Positions 7,199 to 15,047 of a DNA stretch of 32,288 bases are shown here, in pieces. This DNA is from an uncultured Lachnospiraceae bacterium (GTDB lineage: Bacteria; Bacillota; Clostridia; Lachnospirales; Lachnospiraceae), in NCBI GenBank assembly GCA_905203555.1, contig CAJKWK010000029.1:1-32288 (forward strand), read 5' to 3'. Both the position numbers and the translations under genes were made by a program. The notes under the pieces were generated by a model. The model saw only the letters and a list, made by a program, of their open reading frames with translations, was not told the origin of the DNA and ran no database searches. Every line of letters starts with the position of its first letter. The stretch's first letter is position 1.

Positions 7199-7702
7199 AT
7201 GGAGCAGTTTTTGCAGGTTGGAGTGATATCTTCAACACATGGAATCAGAGGTGAGGTGAAAGTGTTCCCTACAACCGATGATGCAGAAAGATTTAAAGTT
7301 TTAAAACATGTAATTTTAGATACAGGAAAAGAACAGATTCCGTTGGAGATTCAGAGCGTGAAGTTTTTTAAACAGTTCGTTATTGTGAAATTCAAAGGAA
7401 TTGATAACATAAATGATATTGAGATGTATAAAGGAAAAAGTCTTTTGGTTGCTCGTGAAAATGCGGTGGAACTGGAAGAAGACGAGTATTATATTGCAGA
7501 TCTGATCGGAATGCGAGTTGTTACAGACGAGGGAGAGTCCGGTGAACTGAAGGACGTAATTGAAACCGGTGCAAATGAAGTTTATGTCGTACAGTTTGAA
7601 AATCTGGGGGAAGTTTTGATTCCTGCGATACATGATTGCATTTTGGATGTAGATGTAGAAAATATGGAGATGAAAGTCCATTTACTGGAGGGATTGGTAT
7701 AA
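7199..7702 (+). CDS. rimM: Ribosome maturation factor RimM
   Basis: A 167-residue protein of normal length. The N-terminal RimM domain holds GVISSTHGIRGEVKV (about 8-22); the C-terminal PRC-barrel contains EEDEYYIADLIGM and GEVLIPAI. RimM binds S19 and assists maturation of the 30S head. Its TAA overlaps the trmD ATG by one base (TAATG), showing tight translational coupling. GGAG about nine bases before the ATG supports this start. Confidence 0.97.
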   Translation: MEQFLQVGVISSTHGIRGEVKVFPTTDDAERFKVLKHVILDTGKEQIPLEIQSVKFFKQFVIVKFKGIDNINDIEMYKGKSLLVARENAVELEEDEYYIADLIGMRVVTDEGESGELKDVIETGANEVYVVQFENLGEVLIPAIHDCILDVDVENMEMKVHLLEGLV

Positions 7703-8427
7703 TGAATTTTCATATATTGACGTTATTTCCGGAAATGGTAATGAACGGTCTGCATACAAGCATTATCGGGCGTGCCGCAGCAAAGAATCTGTTGTCGATT
7801 GAGGCAATCAATATACGTGACTATGCATTTAATAAACATCAGAGTGTGGATGATTATCCGTATGGAGGCGGCGCCGGGATGTTAATGCAGGCAGAACCGG
7901 TGTATCTGGCATATAAGGCTGTGGAAGAGAAAACGAAAAAGAAAAAACTAAGGGTCGTTTATCTTTCGCCGCAAGGAGATACATTTACACAGAAAATGGC
8001 AGAGGAACTGGCAAAAGAAGAAGATCTGGTTCTGCTTTGTGGTCATTATGAAGGAATTGACGAGCGCGTGTTGGAAGAGATTGTGACGGATTATGTTTCG
8101 ATTGGGGATTATGTGCTGACAGGCGGAGAACTTCCGGCGATGGTGATGGTAGATACGATTTCTCGTCTTGTTCCGGGAGTACTTCACAATGATGTGTCGG
8201 CAGAATTTGAGTCTTTTCAGGACAACCTGCTGGAATATCCACAGTATTCCAGACCGGAAGAGTGGCATGGGAAAAAGGTACCTTCTGTACTTTTATCCGG
8301 ACACCATGCGAATATTGAAAAATGGCGAAGAGAGCAGTCAATTCTGCGAACAAAGGAAAGACGTCCGGATTTGTTGGAAAAATGTGAGTTGACAGAGAAA
8401 GAAAGAAAATGGCTGGAAGAGATGTGA
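7702..8427 (+). CDS. trmD: tRNA (guanine-N1-)-methyltransferase TrmD
   Basis: A 241-residue SPOUT methyltransferase making m1G37 in tRNAs read next to G36, which prevents frameshifting. The N-terminus MNFHILTLFPEM, YGGGAGM (54-60), CGHYEGIDER (113-122) and GDYVLTGGE (135-143) form the knotted SAM-binding core. I take the ATG at 7702, overlapping the rimM stop and matching the family; an upstream in-frame ATG at 7636 lies inside rimM. The end of the gene forms half of a terminator hairpin. Confidence 0.97.
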   Translation: MNFHILTLFPEMVMNGLHTSIIGRAAAKNLLSIEAINIRDYAFNKHQSVDDYPYGGGAGMLMQAEPVYLAYKAVEEKTKKKKLRVVYLSPQGDTFTQKMAEELAKEEDLVLLCGHYEGIDERVLEEIVTDYVSIGDYVLTGGELPAMVMVDTISRLVPGVLHNDVSAEFESFQDNLLEYPQYSRPEEWHGKKVPSVLLSGHHANIEKWRREQSILRTKERRPDLLEKCELTEKERKWLEEM

Positions 8428-8447
8428 TCTTCCGGCCTTTGTTATTT
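8411..8447 (+). terminator. Terminator embracing the trmD stop codon
   Basis: GGCTGGAAGA (8411-8420) is the last coding sequence of trmD and pairs with TCTTCCGGCC (8428-8437). The TGA is in the 7-nt loop, and TTTGTTATTT follows. The stem is complete apart from one G-U pair; the T-tract is interrupted. Confidence 0.7.
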
Positions 8448-8475
8448 ACCATGCTCAAAAGCCGTGAAATACGCG

Positions 8476-8494
8476 GGTCTACGTATCGTAGACC
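8476..8494. repeat. Near-perfect palindrome
   Basis: GGTCTACG (8476-8483), TAT, CGTAGACC (8487-8494): perfect 8-bp arms with a 3-nt centre, between trmD and the remnant of an aspartate dehydrogenase gene. No T-tract follows on either strand, so it is not a classical terminator. Confidence 0.6.
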
Positions 8495-8925
8495 TGTTCT
8501 ATGAGTCGGAGCTTGCAATAAATAAAAATTGTATTATGAATCATGAAAACTAATTCTTTCAGTAAAATACGATTGGAGAATCCAGATTGCGCAGCAGATT
8601 TGACTTCTTTCAGAAATTCTTTATCTGCAAAGGCTCCGATAGAAAGAGGAATCAGACTGGTTCCTTGAAGAAGAGCTTTGACTGCACAATCTTTTACTGT
8701 TTGTACAGAGGCGGTTTCTGCGAGAAAATCTGGTTTTAGTGCTAACAGTTCATCTATGCTGCGACACGCAGTTCCCCCGGCAGATTCTGTCAATTTCACT
8801 GCATTTTCATGGGTTTTACTATAGGCTCGGATGAGTGTATAACCATTCAGAAGTCCGTTTTTACAAGCATCGGCAATAATATTTCCTAAAAATCCACATC
8901 CGATAATAGCAAGAGTTTTTTTCAT
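8479..8925 (-). pseudogene. Truncated aspartate dehydrogenase-like gene
   Basis: The 148-codon frame begins well (GAGGT eight bases before ATG 8925; MKKTLAIIGCGFLG is a Rossmann NAD-binding start) and follows L-aspartate dehydrogenase/NadX-type proteins through SIDELLALKPDFLAE and PLSIGAFADKEFLKEVKSAA, about residue 120. There homology stops: the expected (I/V)xPSGAIGGxD segment and the whole catalytic half (family length about 260) are missing, replaced by an unrelated tail ending at the palindrome. It is most likely a 3'-deleted remnant in what is otherwise a continuous trmD-rplS operon. A stand-alone Rossmann protein is a less likely alternative. Confidence 0.65.
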
Positions 8926-9079
8926 AATGTTTGACCTCACAATCTAATATATTTCATTGGCAGTGTGAAACTGCCTGAGTAAATGATGACTCTTGTGACA
9001 GATTATATCATAAATGAGAAAAAGAAAGTAGATGTGGGGGAAAAAGGAGAAGAAAAATGAGAAAATATCTTATGAGGGC

Positions 9080-9108
9080 TTGCATCTTTTATAGAAATAT
9101 GCTAAAAT
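9080..9108 (+). promoter_or_regulatory. Promoter of rplS
   Basis: TTGCAT (9080-9085), a 17-nt spacer, and TAAAAT (9103-9108) preceded by an extended -10 TGC. The transcript would start near 9115, giving an 85-nt leader. The rest of the 8926-9079 gap shows only a GGCAGT/ACTGCC hairpin at 8959-8975. Confidence 0.7.
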
Positions 9109-9114
9109 ACAACA

Positions 9115-9190
9115 GTTGTTTGTGTAAAAAGAAGAGCGATGGTCCTCTGGCACCGAATAGGCGAGTGTTAAGAACGTCAAAGATTAAGGA
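9115..9190 (+). promoter_or_regulatory. Probable L19 leader (autoregulatory 5' UTR)
   Basis: The leader between the promoter and the AAGGAGG site lies exactly where Firmicutes carry the L19_leader element ahead of rplS. It is GC-richer than its surroundings (e.g. GGTCCTCTGGCACC) and ends before the ribosome-binding site. I assign it by position; I could not verify the consensus structure by eye. Confidence 0.45.
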
Positions 9191-9199
9191 GGTCACACA

Positions 9200-9547
9200 A
9201 TGAACGATATTATTAAGAACATTGAAGCTGAGCAGATTAAAGAGAACGCTCCGGAGTTCAAAGTTGGTGATACTGTTAAAGTATACGCTAAGATCAAAGA
9301 AGGTAATCGTGAAAGAATTCAGGTATTCGAAGGAACTGTTTTGAAGAGACAGGGCGGCGGAGTAAGAGAGACTTTCACAGTCAGAAAAACATCCAACGGT
9401 GTTGGTGTTGAGAAGACATGGCCGGTTCACTCTCCACATGTTGAAAAGGTAGAAGTTGTTCGTATGGGTAAAGTCAGAAGAGCAAAACTGAACTACTTAA
9501 GAGGACGTGTTGGTAAGAGAGCGAAAGTGAAAGAATTAGTAAAATAG
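9200..9547 (+). CDS. rplS: 50S ribosomal protein L19
   Basis: A 115-residue, full-length L19, located at the 30S-50S interface. FKVGDTVKVYAKIKEGNRER, FEGTVLKRQGGG, ETFTVRK and the basic C-terminus KVRRAKLNYLRGRVGKRAKV are the family signatures. AAGGAGG lies seven bases before the ATG. It has its own promoter here, separated from trmD by the remnant gene, and is followed by a terminator, so it may be a single-gene unit. Confidence 0.98.
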   Translation: MNDIIKNIEAEQIKENAPEFKVGDTVKVYAKIKEGNRERIQVFEGTVLKRQGGGVRETFTVRKTSNGVGVEKTWPVHSPHVEKVEVVRMGKVRRAKLNYLRGRVGKRAKVKELVK

Positions 9548-9558
9548 TAACAACAATG

Positions 9559-9598
9559 AGAGGGACAATTACAGATATGTAGTTTGTCCCTTTTCTGT
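9559..9598 (+). terminator. Terminator after rplS
   Basis: AGAGGGACAA (9559-9568) pairs with TTTGTCCCTTTT (9583-9594), followed by TTCTGTTATT. Eight or nine paired bases with a T-rich end. Confidence 0.8.
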
Positions 9599-9634
9599 TA
9601 TTCCTTCCGACCGGGAAAATAGTGGGGGCTTCAG

Positions 9635-10327
9635 ATGCAGGATTTGAATTTTCGAAAAAAACGTAAAAAAAGAAATATAAAAAATAAGAATCGTATCAAA
9701 TATAAAAACGGTGGAAATAAAAAATATCTGCGGCAGAAGAGAAAGAAGAGAGGTCTGTCGTTATATTTCCCGAAGGAAAAACTCGCGGCGGCTGCACGAC
9801 AACCAAAAGAAATCTTGCGCTGGGCAATCGAGATTGTTGCAGTTTGTTTGCTGGCGTTTATATTGGTTGTTCTGTTTGGACAGCGCGTGAGCAATGCGGG
9901 TGACGCAATGAGTCCGGTGTTGAAAAACGGAGATGTTCTGTTGGTGGACCGTATGATTTATAATGCGAAGAAACCTGCGCGCGGTGATATTATTGCTTTT
10001 AAACCAAATGGAAATGAAAATGCCCATTATTCTGTGAAACGAATTGTCGGTCTTCCGGGAGACACGGTACAGATTCAGGATGGACAGATATATATTGATG
10101 GGGAAGTACTGGTAAAGGATATTTATTCTTACGAGATTGTAGACGCGGGGGTCGCATCCGAAGAAATAGAACTGAAGCCGGATGAATATTTTGTGCTGGG
10201 AGATAACCACGAGAGCAGTGTGGACAGTCGAATGGCAGACATCGGAAATGTGAAAAGAGAGGATATATATGGAAGAATCTGGTTTGTTGCAAGCAGTGGA
10301 TCAAATTTTGGATTTGTAAAGAATTAA
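9635..10327 (+). CDS. Signal peptidase I homologue lacking the catalytic serine
   Basis: A 230-residue S26A family protein. Residues 2-45 are an unusually long Lys/Arg-rich cytoplasmic tail and about 62-82 form one membrane helix. Box B normally reads like SGxSMxPTL with the nucleophilic Ser before Met; here it is NAGDAMSPVL, with Ala91 in that place. The general-base Lys135 (VKRIVGLPGD) and box E (LGDNHESSVDSR) are intact. Codon GCA at 9905-9907 is unambiguous. It may be a non-catalytic paralogue or may use another residue; Ser93 is the nearest. The intact copy lies two genes downstream. GGGGG sits six bases before the ATG. Confidence 0.85.
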   Translation: MQDLNFRKKRKKRNIKNKNRIKYKNGGNKKYLRQKRKKRGLSLYFPKEKLAAAARQPKEILRWAIEIVAVCLLAFILVVLFGQRVSNAGDAMSPVLKNGDVLLVDRMIYNAKKPARGDIIAFKPNGNENAHYSVKRIVGLPGDTVQIQDGQIYIDGEVLVKDIYSYEIVDAGVASEEIELKPDEYFVLGDNHESSVDSRMADIGNVKREDIYGRIWFVASSGSNFGFVKN

Positions 10328-10342
10328 AACAGGAGGAGAATC

Positions 10343-11212
10343 ATGCATTTTCAATGGTATCCGGGTCACATGACCAAAGCAAAGAGAATGATGCAGGAGA
10401 ATATGAAGCTGATCGATCTGGTGATTGAGCTGGTAGATGCAAGAGTGCCGGTAAGCAGCCGAAATCCTGATATAGATGAACTTGGAAAAAATAAGGCGAG
10501 GCTTATTCTGCTTAATAAATCAGATTTAGCAGAGGAAAAGTGGAATGATGCCTGGATGGAGTTTTTTAAAGCAAAAGGGTATTCTGTAGTTAAAGTGAAT
10601 GCAAAAAAAGGAAGCGGTATTAAGTCTATAAATGGGGTGATACAGGAGGCGTGTAAAGAAAAAATTGAACGGGATCGGAAACGGGGGATTTTGAATCGTC
10701 CGGTTCGTGCAATTGTTGTAGGTATTCCGAATGTAGGAAAATCAACATTTATCAATGCGCTTGCCGGAAAGGCATGTACAAAAACGGGGAATAAACCGGG
10801 CGTTACAAAGGGAAAACAGTGGATTCGTCTGAATAAGAATGTAGAACTTCTGGATACCCCTGGAATTTTGTGGCCTAAGTTTGAAGATCAAACAGTGGGA
10901 CTTCGATTGGCTTTTATTGGCTCGATCAAAGATGAGATTTTGCATACGGAAGAACTGGCGGCAGAACTGACGCAGTTTTTGGTAAAAGCATATCCGGGTG
11001 TTTTGGCGGGAAAATATGAGATTACAGAAGCAGAAAATGGATTTGAAAATATACAGGAGATTGCAAGAAGCAGACATTGTCTTGTAAAAGGAAATGAATT
11101 GGATACAGAGAAGGCTGCCAAAATGTTGTTAGATGATTTTCGGAATGGTCGTCTGGGAAGAATTACACTTGAAACTCCTGAAAGAGGAAACGAGTCCGAT
11201 TGCAATAAATAG
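10343..11212 (+). CDS. rbgA: Ribosome biogenesis GTPase RbgA (YlqF)
   Basis: A 289-residue circularly permuted GTPase required for late 50S assembly. The permuted motif order is visible: G4 NKSD (58-61), then G1 GIPNVGKS (127-134) and G3 DTPG (171-174). The N-terminus MHFQWYPGHMTKAKR is the family signature, and the C-terminal ANTAR-like helical domain spans about 210-285. It sits 15 bases after the first signal peptidase with AGGAGG before the ATG, and 34 bases before the second, which suggests one transcript. Confidence 0.97.
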   Translation: MHFQWYPGHMTKAKRMMQENMKLIDLVIELVDARVPVSSRNPDIDELGKNKARLILLNKSDLAEEKWNDAWMEFFKAKGYSVVKVNAKKGSGIKSINGVIQEACKEKIERDRKRGILNRPVRAIVVGIPNVGKSTFINALAGKACTKTGNKPGVTKGKQWIRLNKNVELLDTPGILWPKFEDQTVGLRLAFIGSIKDEILHTEELAAELTQFLVKAYPGVLAGKYEITEAENGFENIQEIARSRHCLVKGNELDTEKAAKMLLDDFRNGRLGRITLETPERGNESDCNK

Positions 11213-11246
11213 AAGAATAGAAAATTGGCAGAGAGAGGGTTTCGAT

Positions 11247-11792
11247 ATGGAAAAAGAAAGAGGAATCCTGAGAGAATTGGTAGGTTGGATCGTATATCTT
11301 CTGATTATCATCGGGGTCACTTATTTGATTATTACTTATGTGGGCCAGCGGACAAAGGTCAGCGGACAATCGATGGAAACGACACTTCACGATGGGGATA
11401 ACTTAATTGTTGATAAGATTTCCTATCGGTTCAGGGAGCCTGAGAGATTTGAGATTATCGTATTTCCCTATCAGCATAAGGAGAATACGTATTATATTAA
11501 ACGAATCATCGGCCTTCCGGGAGAAACTGTACAGGTAAAGGATGGCTATGTGTATATCAATGGTGCGCTGCTTGATGAACATTATGGAAATGAGCTGATG
11601 GAGATGCCGGGAATTGCAGAAGAACCGATTACTCTTGGCGCAGATGAGTATTTTGTATTGGGAGATAATCGGAACCATAGTTCAGATAGCCGGGATCCAA
11701 GTGTGGGAATTCTGCACAGGGAAGATTTGCTGGGAAGAGCCTGGATCCGGATTTGGCCGTTGGATAATTTTGGAGTGATCAAACATGAGTAA
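11247..11792 (+). CDS. lepB: Signal peptidase I (intact)
   Basis: A 181-residue type I signal peptidase, the size of Gram-positive Sip proteins. A short N-tail, one membrane helix (about 12-32, GWIVYLLIIIGVTYLIITYV), the catalytic Ser42 in SGQSM, general-base Lys85 in YIKRIIGLPGE, and box E GDNRNHSSDSRDPSVG. It cleaves signal peptides of secreted preproteins on the outer face of the membrane, presumably including the two surface proteins in this window. ATG 11247 has GAGGG seven bases upstream; a longer frame runs back into rbgA and is rejected. It overlaps rnhB by eight bases. Confidence 0.93.
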   Translation: MEKERGILRELVGWIVYLLIIIGVTYLIITYVGQRTKVSGQSMETTLHDGDNLIVDKISYRFREPERFEIIVFPYQHKENTYYIKRIIGLPGETVQVKDGYVYINGALLDEHYGNELMEMPGIAEEPITLGADEYFVLGDNRNHSSDSRDPSVGILHREDLLGRAWIRIWPLDNFGVIKHE

Positions 11793-12543
11793 AAGTACCG
11801 CAGAGATAAAAAAAGAATTTGAAGAGAGAATGCCGGAACAATGGGCAGAATTATATCAGGAATATGCAGAGGACGAGCGTGCAGGAGTGCGCAGTCTGAT
11901 CGCGCGGTATCAAAAACAGGAAGAGGCTCTGCGGCAGGAACGGCTAAGATTAGAGAGTATGAAGATGTATGAACGACAGTATGCGGAATGTTCATATATT
12001 TGTGGGATTGATGAAGCGGGACGTGGGCCGCTGGCTGGTCCGGTAGTAGCGGGCGCTGTCATTTTGCCAAAAGATTGCGAAATTTTGTATCTCAATGATT
12101 CCAAAAAATTATCTGCCAAAAAGCGCGAAGTATTATATGATGAAATTATGGAAAAAGCGGTTGCAGTAGGAATTGGGATGGCATCGCCGGCGCGGATCGA
12201 TGAAATCAATATTCTGCAGGCTACATATGAGGCGATGCGGTCTGCAATTGCACAGCTGGGCGTGATTCCGGATATTTTATTGAATGATGCGGTTACGATC
12301 CCCCAAGTTACAATACCACAGGTGCCGATTATCAAAGGCGATGCAAAGAGTGTTTCTATTGCGGCAGCAAGTATTTTGGCAAAAGTAACCCGAGATCGGT
12401 TGATGGTACAGTATGATGAAGTTTTGCCGGGGTATGGATTTGGACAGAACAAGGGATATGGTTCGAAGGAGCATATCCAGGCTTTGCAGAAATTGGGGCC
12501 AACACCGATTCATAGACAGAGTTTTATTACACATTTTATATGA
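11785..12543 (+). CDS. rnhB: Ribonuclease HII
   Basis: A 252-residue RNase HII that removes ribonucleotides from DNA and RNA-DNA hybrids. The catalytic start is CGIDEAGRGPLAGPVVAGAV with Asp76 and Glu77; DSKKLS follows at 105-110 and Asp168 sits in LLNDAV. The 70-residue N-terminal helical extension is typical of the Bacillus-type enzyme. A short in-frame duplication gives VTIPQVTIPQVP near 170-181, where homologues vary. The start overlaps the lepB end by eight bases. Confidence 0.96.
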   Translation: MSKSTAEIKKEFEERMPEQWAELYQEYAEDERAGVRSLIARYQKQEEALRQERLRLESMKMYERQYAECSYICGIDEAGRGPLAGPVVAGAVILPKDCEILYLNDSKKLSAKKREVLYDEIMEKAVAVGIGMASPARIDEINILQATYEAMRSAIAQLGVIPDILLNDAVTIPQVTIPQVPIIKGDAKSVSIAAASILAKVTRDRLMVQYDEVLPGYGFGQNKGYGSKEHIQALQKLGPTPIHRQSFITHFI

Positions 12544-12599
12544 GAATGTGTATTCAAGGCATTAAGGGATGTGCCGAAAGTCATCGCAGAATATGAAAG

Positions 12600-12944
12600 A
12601 TGAATAAAAGAAAACTTGGGAGTTGTTATGAAAAAGCGGCGGGGATCTATCTCATAGAGCAGGGGTATGAAATACTGGAATATAATTATCGCTGCAGATA
12701 TGGGGAAATTGACCTTGTTGCAAGAGATGGAGAATATCTGGTGTTTTGTGAAGTGAAATACCGGCAGAATCAGAGGTCGGGAACCGCTTTGGAAGCAGTA
12801 GATCTCAGAAAACAGAGGAATATACGAAAGGTAGCCGAATATTATCTGATGCAGCATAGAGTGGCTGATATTCCTTGTCGTTTTGATGTGGTTGGAATTG
12901 AAAAGAATACGTTTATTTTGATAAAAAATGCGTTTGAGGGATAG
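12600..12944 (+). CDS. YraN/UPF0102 family putative endonuclease
   Basis: A 114-residue restriction-endonuclease-like fold protein of the YraN family. The nuclease core is visible: Glu36-x-Asp38 (GEIDLVARDG), then Glu51-x-Lys53 in FCEVKYR. The cellular role is not established; the gene commonly follows rnhB in Firmicutes, as here. No convincing Shine-Dalgarno precedes the ATG (only GAAAG), so expression may depend on coupling or the start may be slightly different. Two bases separate it from pgeF. Confidence 0.88.
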   Translation: MNKRKLGSCYEKAAGIYLIEQGYEILEYNYRCRYGEIDLVARDGEYLVFCEVKYRQNQRSGTALEAVDLRKQRNIRKVAEYYLMQHRVADIPCRFDVVGIEKNTFILIKNAFEG

Positions 12945-12946
12945 CA

Positions 12947-13798
12947 ATGGCGATCAATTTGAATTATAAAAATAAAAAGAATATTTTGGAGCTTTCGGAA
13001 AGCAGCGTACCTTTTTTAAAATATCCGATGCTGACAGAGCTGGGAGTCGTTAAACATGGTTTTTCTACCCGGTTGGGCGGAGTGAGTCAGGGATGTTTCG
13101 AATCTATGAATTTGAGTTTTACCAGAGGAGACCGGGAAGAGGACGTTCGGGAAAATTTCCGCAGGATTGCAAAAGCGATAGGGGTCAGATGTGAAGATAT
13201 GGTATTTTCACAGCAGACACATACGACGAATGTACGTGTAGTAACAGACGCGGATCGTGGAATGGGAATGGTACGTCCTCTGGAATATCAGGATGTAGAT
13301 GGATTGGTGACGAATGTGCCGGGGATTTGTCTGGTGACTTTTTATGCCGATTGTGTTCCTTTATTTTTTGTGGATCCGGTAAAACGAGTAATTGGTCTGA
13401 GTCATTCCGGATGGCGTGGAACGGTTGGTAAAATCGGAAAACGAACAGTGGAACTGATGGAGAAAGAATATGGCTGTAACCCAAGAGAAATATATGCAGC
13501 GATTGGACCTTCCATATGTCAGGATTGTTATGAGGTCAGTGAAGAAGTGGTTGAGCAGTTTCGACAGCAATTTCATCCATCGGATTGGGAACGGTTATTC
13601 TATCAGAAAGAAAACGGAAGATTTCAATTGAATTTATGGAATGCAAACGAATTGATTTTGAGAGAAGCTGGAATTTGCGAAGATCATATTGCAGTAACAA
13701 ACGTGTGCACACACTGTAACAGTGATGTATTGTTTTCTCATAGAACGACAGGAGATAAACGAGGAAATCTAGCGGCATTTCTGGCATTAAAAGAATAG
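12947..13798 (+). CDS. pgeF: Peptidoglycan editing factor PgeF (YfiH/YlmD, laccase domain)
   Basis: A 283-residue protein of the multicopper-polyphenol-oxidase/YfiH family. The zinc triad of the family can be located: His92 (QQTHTTNV), Cys136 (FYADCVPL) and His153 (LSHSGWRGT). PgeF proteins act in the cytoplasm; reported roles are removing wrongly incorporated serine from peptidoglycan precursors and purine nucleoside phosphorolysis or deamination. GAGGG six bases before the ATG overlaps the end of yraN, so the two are coupled. Confidence 0.93.
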   Translation: MAINLNYKNKKNILELSESSVPFLKYPMLTELGVVKHGFSTRLGGVSQGCFESMNLSFTRGDREEDVRENFRRIAKAIGVRCEDMVFSQQTHTTNVRVVTDADRGMGMVRPLEYQDVDGLVTNVPGICLVTFYADCVPLFFVDPVKRVIGLSHSGWRGTVGKIGKRTVELMEKEYGCNPREIYAAIGPSICQDCYEVSEEVVEQFRQQFHPSDWERLFYQKENGRFQLNLWNANELILREAGICEDHIAVTNVCTHCNSDVLFSHRTTGDKRGNLAAFLALKE

Positions 13799-13834
13799 TA
13801 AAATGCGGAAATGGGGAACTGGAAAGGAGAGCTT

Positions 13835-14719
13835 ATGGATAAGACAACAGAGATTATTCAGGAATCGGCAGAGACTTCGGTTAATGAAGTGCAGGCTGAG
13901 GTAAATGGGTTTGTGCAGTATTTACAAGATCATATACCGGATATGGTGTCCTTTGGGATTCGTTTGGCTGTGGCACTTCTGATTTTTATTATCGGGCGTT
14001 TTATTATTCAGTTAATACGAAAAAGCGTGAAACATTCAATAGAGCGGAGCAGTGTAGATACCGGAGTTGCTCAGTTTACGGATTCGTTGTTAAAGTTTGG
14101 GCTGTATGTGCTGCTGATCATGATTGTGGCGGGAAATCTGGGGATTGAAGTATCCTCTATCACAGCTTTGTTTGCGGCGGCCGGTGTCGGAATTTCTTTG
14201 GCATTGCAGGGGACGCTGTCCAATCTGGCAGGAGGCGTGCAGATATTGTTCTTAAAGCCGTTTGTAGTTGGAGATTATATAATTGAGGATACCAATAAAA
14301 ACGAAGGAACAGTAAAAGAAATCAAAGTGTTTTATACAAAACTGTCAACATTGGATAACAAAACCATCGTGATTCCGAATGGGATTTTGACAGGCAATAG
14401 TCTGACGAATGTTACTGCAAAGGCAGAGCGGCAGTTAGATTTGAAAGTTGGGATTTCCTATCAGTCTGATCTGAAAAAGGCAAAAGACACACTGGAAAAA
14501 CTGATTCAAAGCAATCCCAATATTATTCATGAAGAAGAGTGGAAAGTATTTGTGGATTCGCTCGGAGACAGTGCGGTGATCCTGGGGGTACGTGCATGGG
14601 TGAAGACAGACGAGTATTGGCCTACCAGGTGGAAGATTCTGGAAGAGATTAAGCTCAGCTTTGATGAGGAAGGAATCGAGATTCCGTACAATCAGATGAC
14701 GGTGCATCTTGAGCAATAA
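13835..14719 (+). CDS. MscS-family mechanosensitive channel
   Basis: A 294-residue small-conductance mechanosensitive channel. An amphipathic N-terminal helix is followed by membrane helices at about 40-60 and 85-105, and the pore-lining Gly/Ala helix (ITALFAAAGVGISLALQG, about 111-128). Then come the beta domain with VGDYI...GTVKEI and IPNG, and the C-terminal alpha/beta vestibule. It would release solutes on osmotic downshock. I chose ATG 13835, with AAGGAG five bases upstream, over an earlier in-frame ATG at 13811 with no site. It shares a terminator with the opposing tRNA gene. Confidence 0.92.
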   Translation: MDKTTEIIQESAETSVNEVQAEVNGFVQYLQDHIPDMVSFGIRLAVALLIFIIGRFIIQLIRKSVKHSIERSSVDTGVAQFTDSLLKFGLYVLLIMIVAGNLGIEVSSITALFAAAGVGISLALQGTLSNLAGGVQILFLKPFVVGDYIIEDTNKNEGTVKEIKVFYTKLSTLDNKTIVIPNGILTGNSLTNVTAKAERQLDLKVGISYQSDLKKAKDTLEKLIQSNPNIIHEEEWKVFVDSLGDSAVILGVRAWVKTDEYWPTRWKILEEIKLSFDEEGIEIPYNQMTVHLEQ

Positions 14720-14772
14720 TTACGAGTGATAATCATGAGTAATGGCAATGAAATAAGAAATAGATAGGAAAT

Positions 14773-14815
14773 AAAAAAGGATTGAAACCAATGAAGTGGA
14801 ATCAATCCTTTTTTT
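14773..14815. terminator. Bidirectional terminator for mscS-like gene and tRNA-Thr
   Basis: AAAAAAGGATTGA (14773-14785) pairs perfectly with TCAATCCTTTTTT (14802-14814). An A-run and a T-run flank the stem, making it functional on both strands between convergent genes. Confidence 0.9.
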
Positions 14816-14816
14816 A

Positions 14817-14889
14817 AGCTGAAAATCGGACTTGAACCGACGACCCCTTCATTACGAGTGAAGTGCTCTACCAACTGAGCTATTTCAGC
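14817..14889 (-). tRNA. tRNA-Thr (anticodon CGT)
   Basis: A 73-nt cloverleaf on the minus strand. Acceptor stem GCTGAAA/TTTCAGC with discriminator T; D-arm with AGCTCAGTTGGTAGAGC; anticodon stem CTTCA/TGAAG with loop CTCGTAA, giving anticodon CGT (codon ACG); a 5-nt variable loop; T-arm GTCGG/CCGAT with TTCAAGT. The 3' CCA is not encoded and must be added. A terminator follows directly. Confidence 0.95.
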
Positions 14890-14910
14890 ATAAATAAAAC
14901 GTACTAATAT

Positions 14911-14939
14911 AGTATACCTGTTTTTGAATGAAAATTCAA
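14911..14939 (-). promoter_or_regulatory. Promoter of tRNA-Thr
   Basis: Minus strand: TTGAAT (14939-14934), a 17-nt spacer, and TATACT (14916-14911). The predicted start is near 14904, 15 bases before the mature tRNA 5' end. Confidence 0.7.
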
Positions 14940-15047
14940 TACTTTTATTAGAAAATTTCTAAGAAAAATGAAAAAATCAATGAGCGGCTCAGGAGAAAAT
15001 AAAGGGTGAATGGAATTGTGGCTTTTGAATAAAAAAGAGAAAAATAG

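Noticed and set aside
11910..12452. Long Ala/Ser/Ile-rich minus-strand frame opposite rnhB
   Set aside because: An antisense shadow of a conserved gene; no start signal and no family resemblance.
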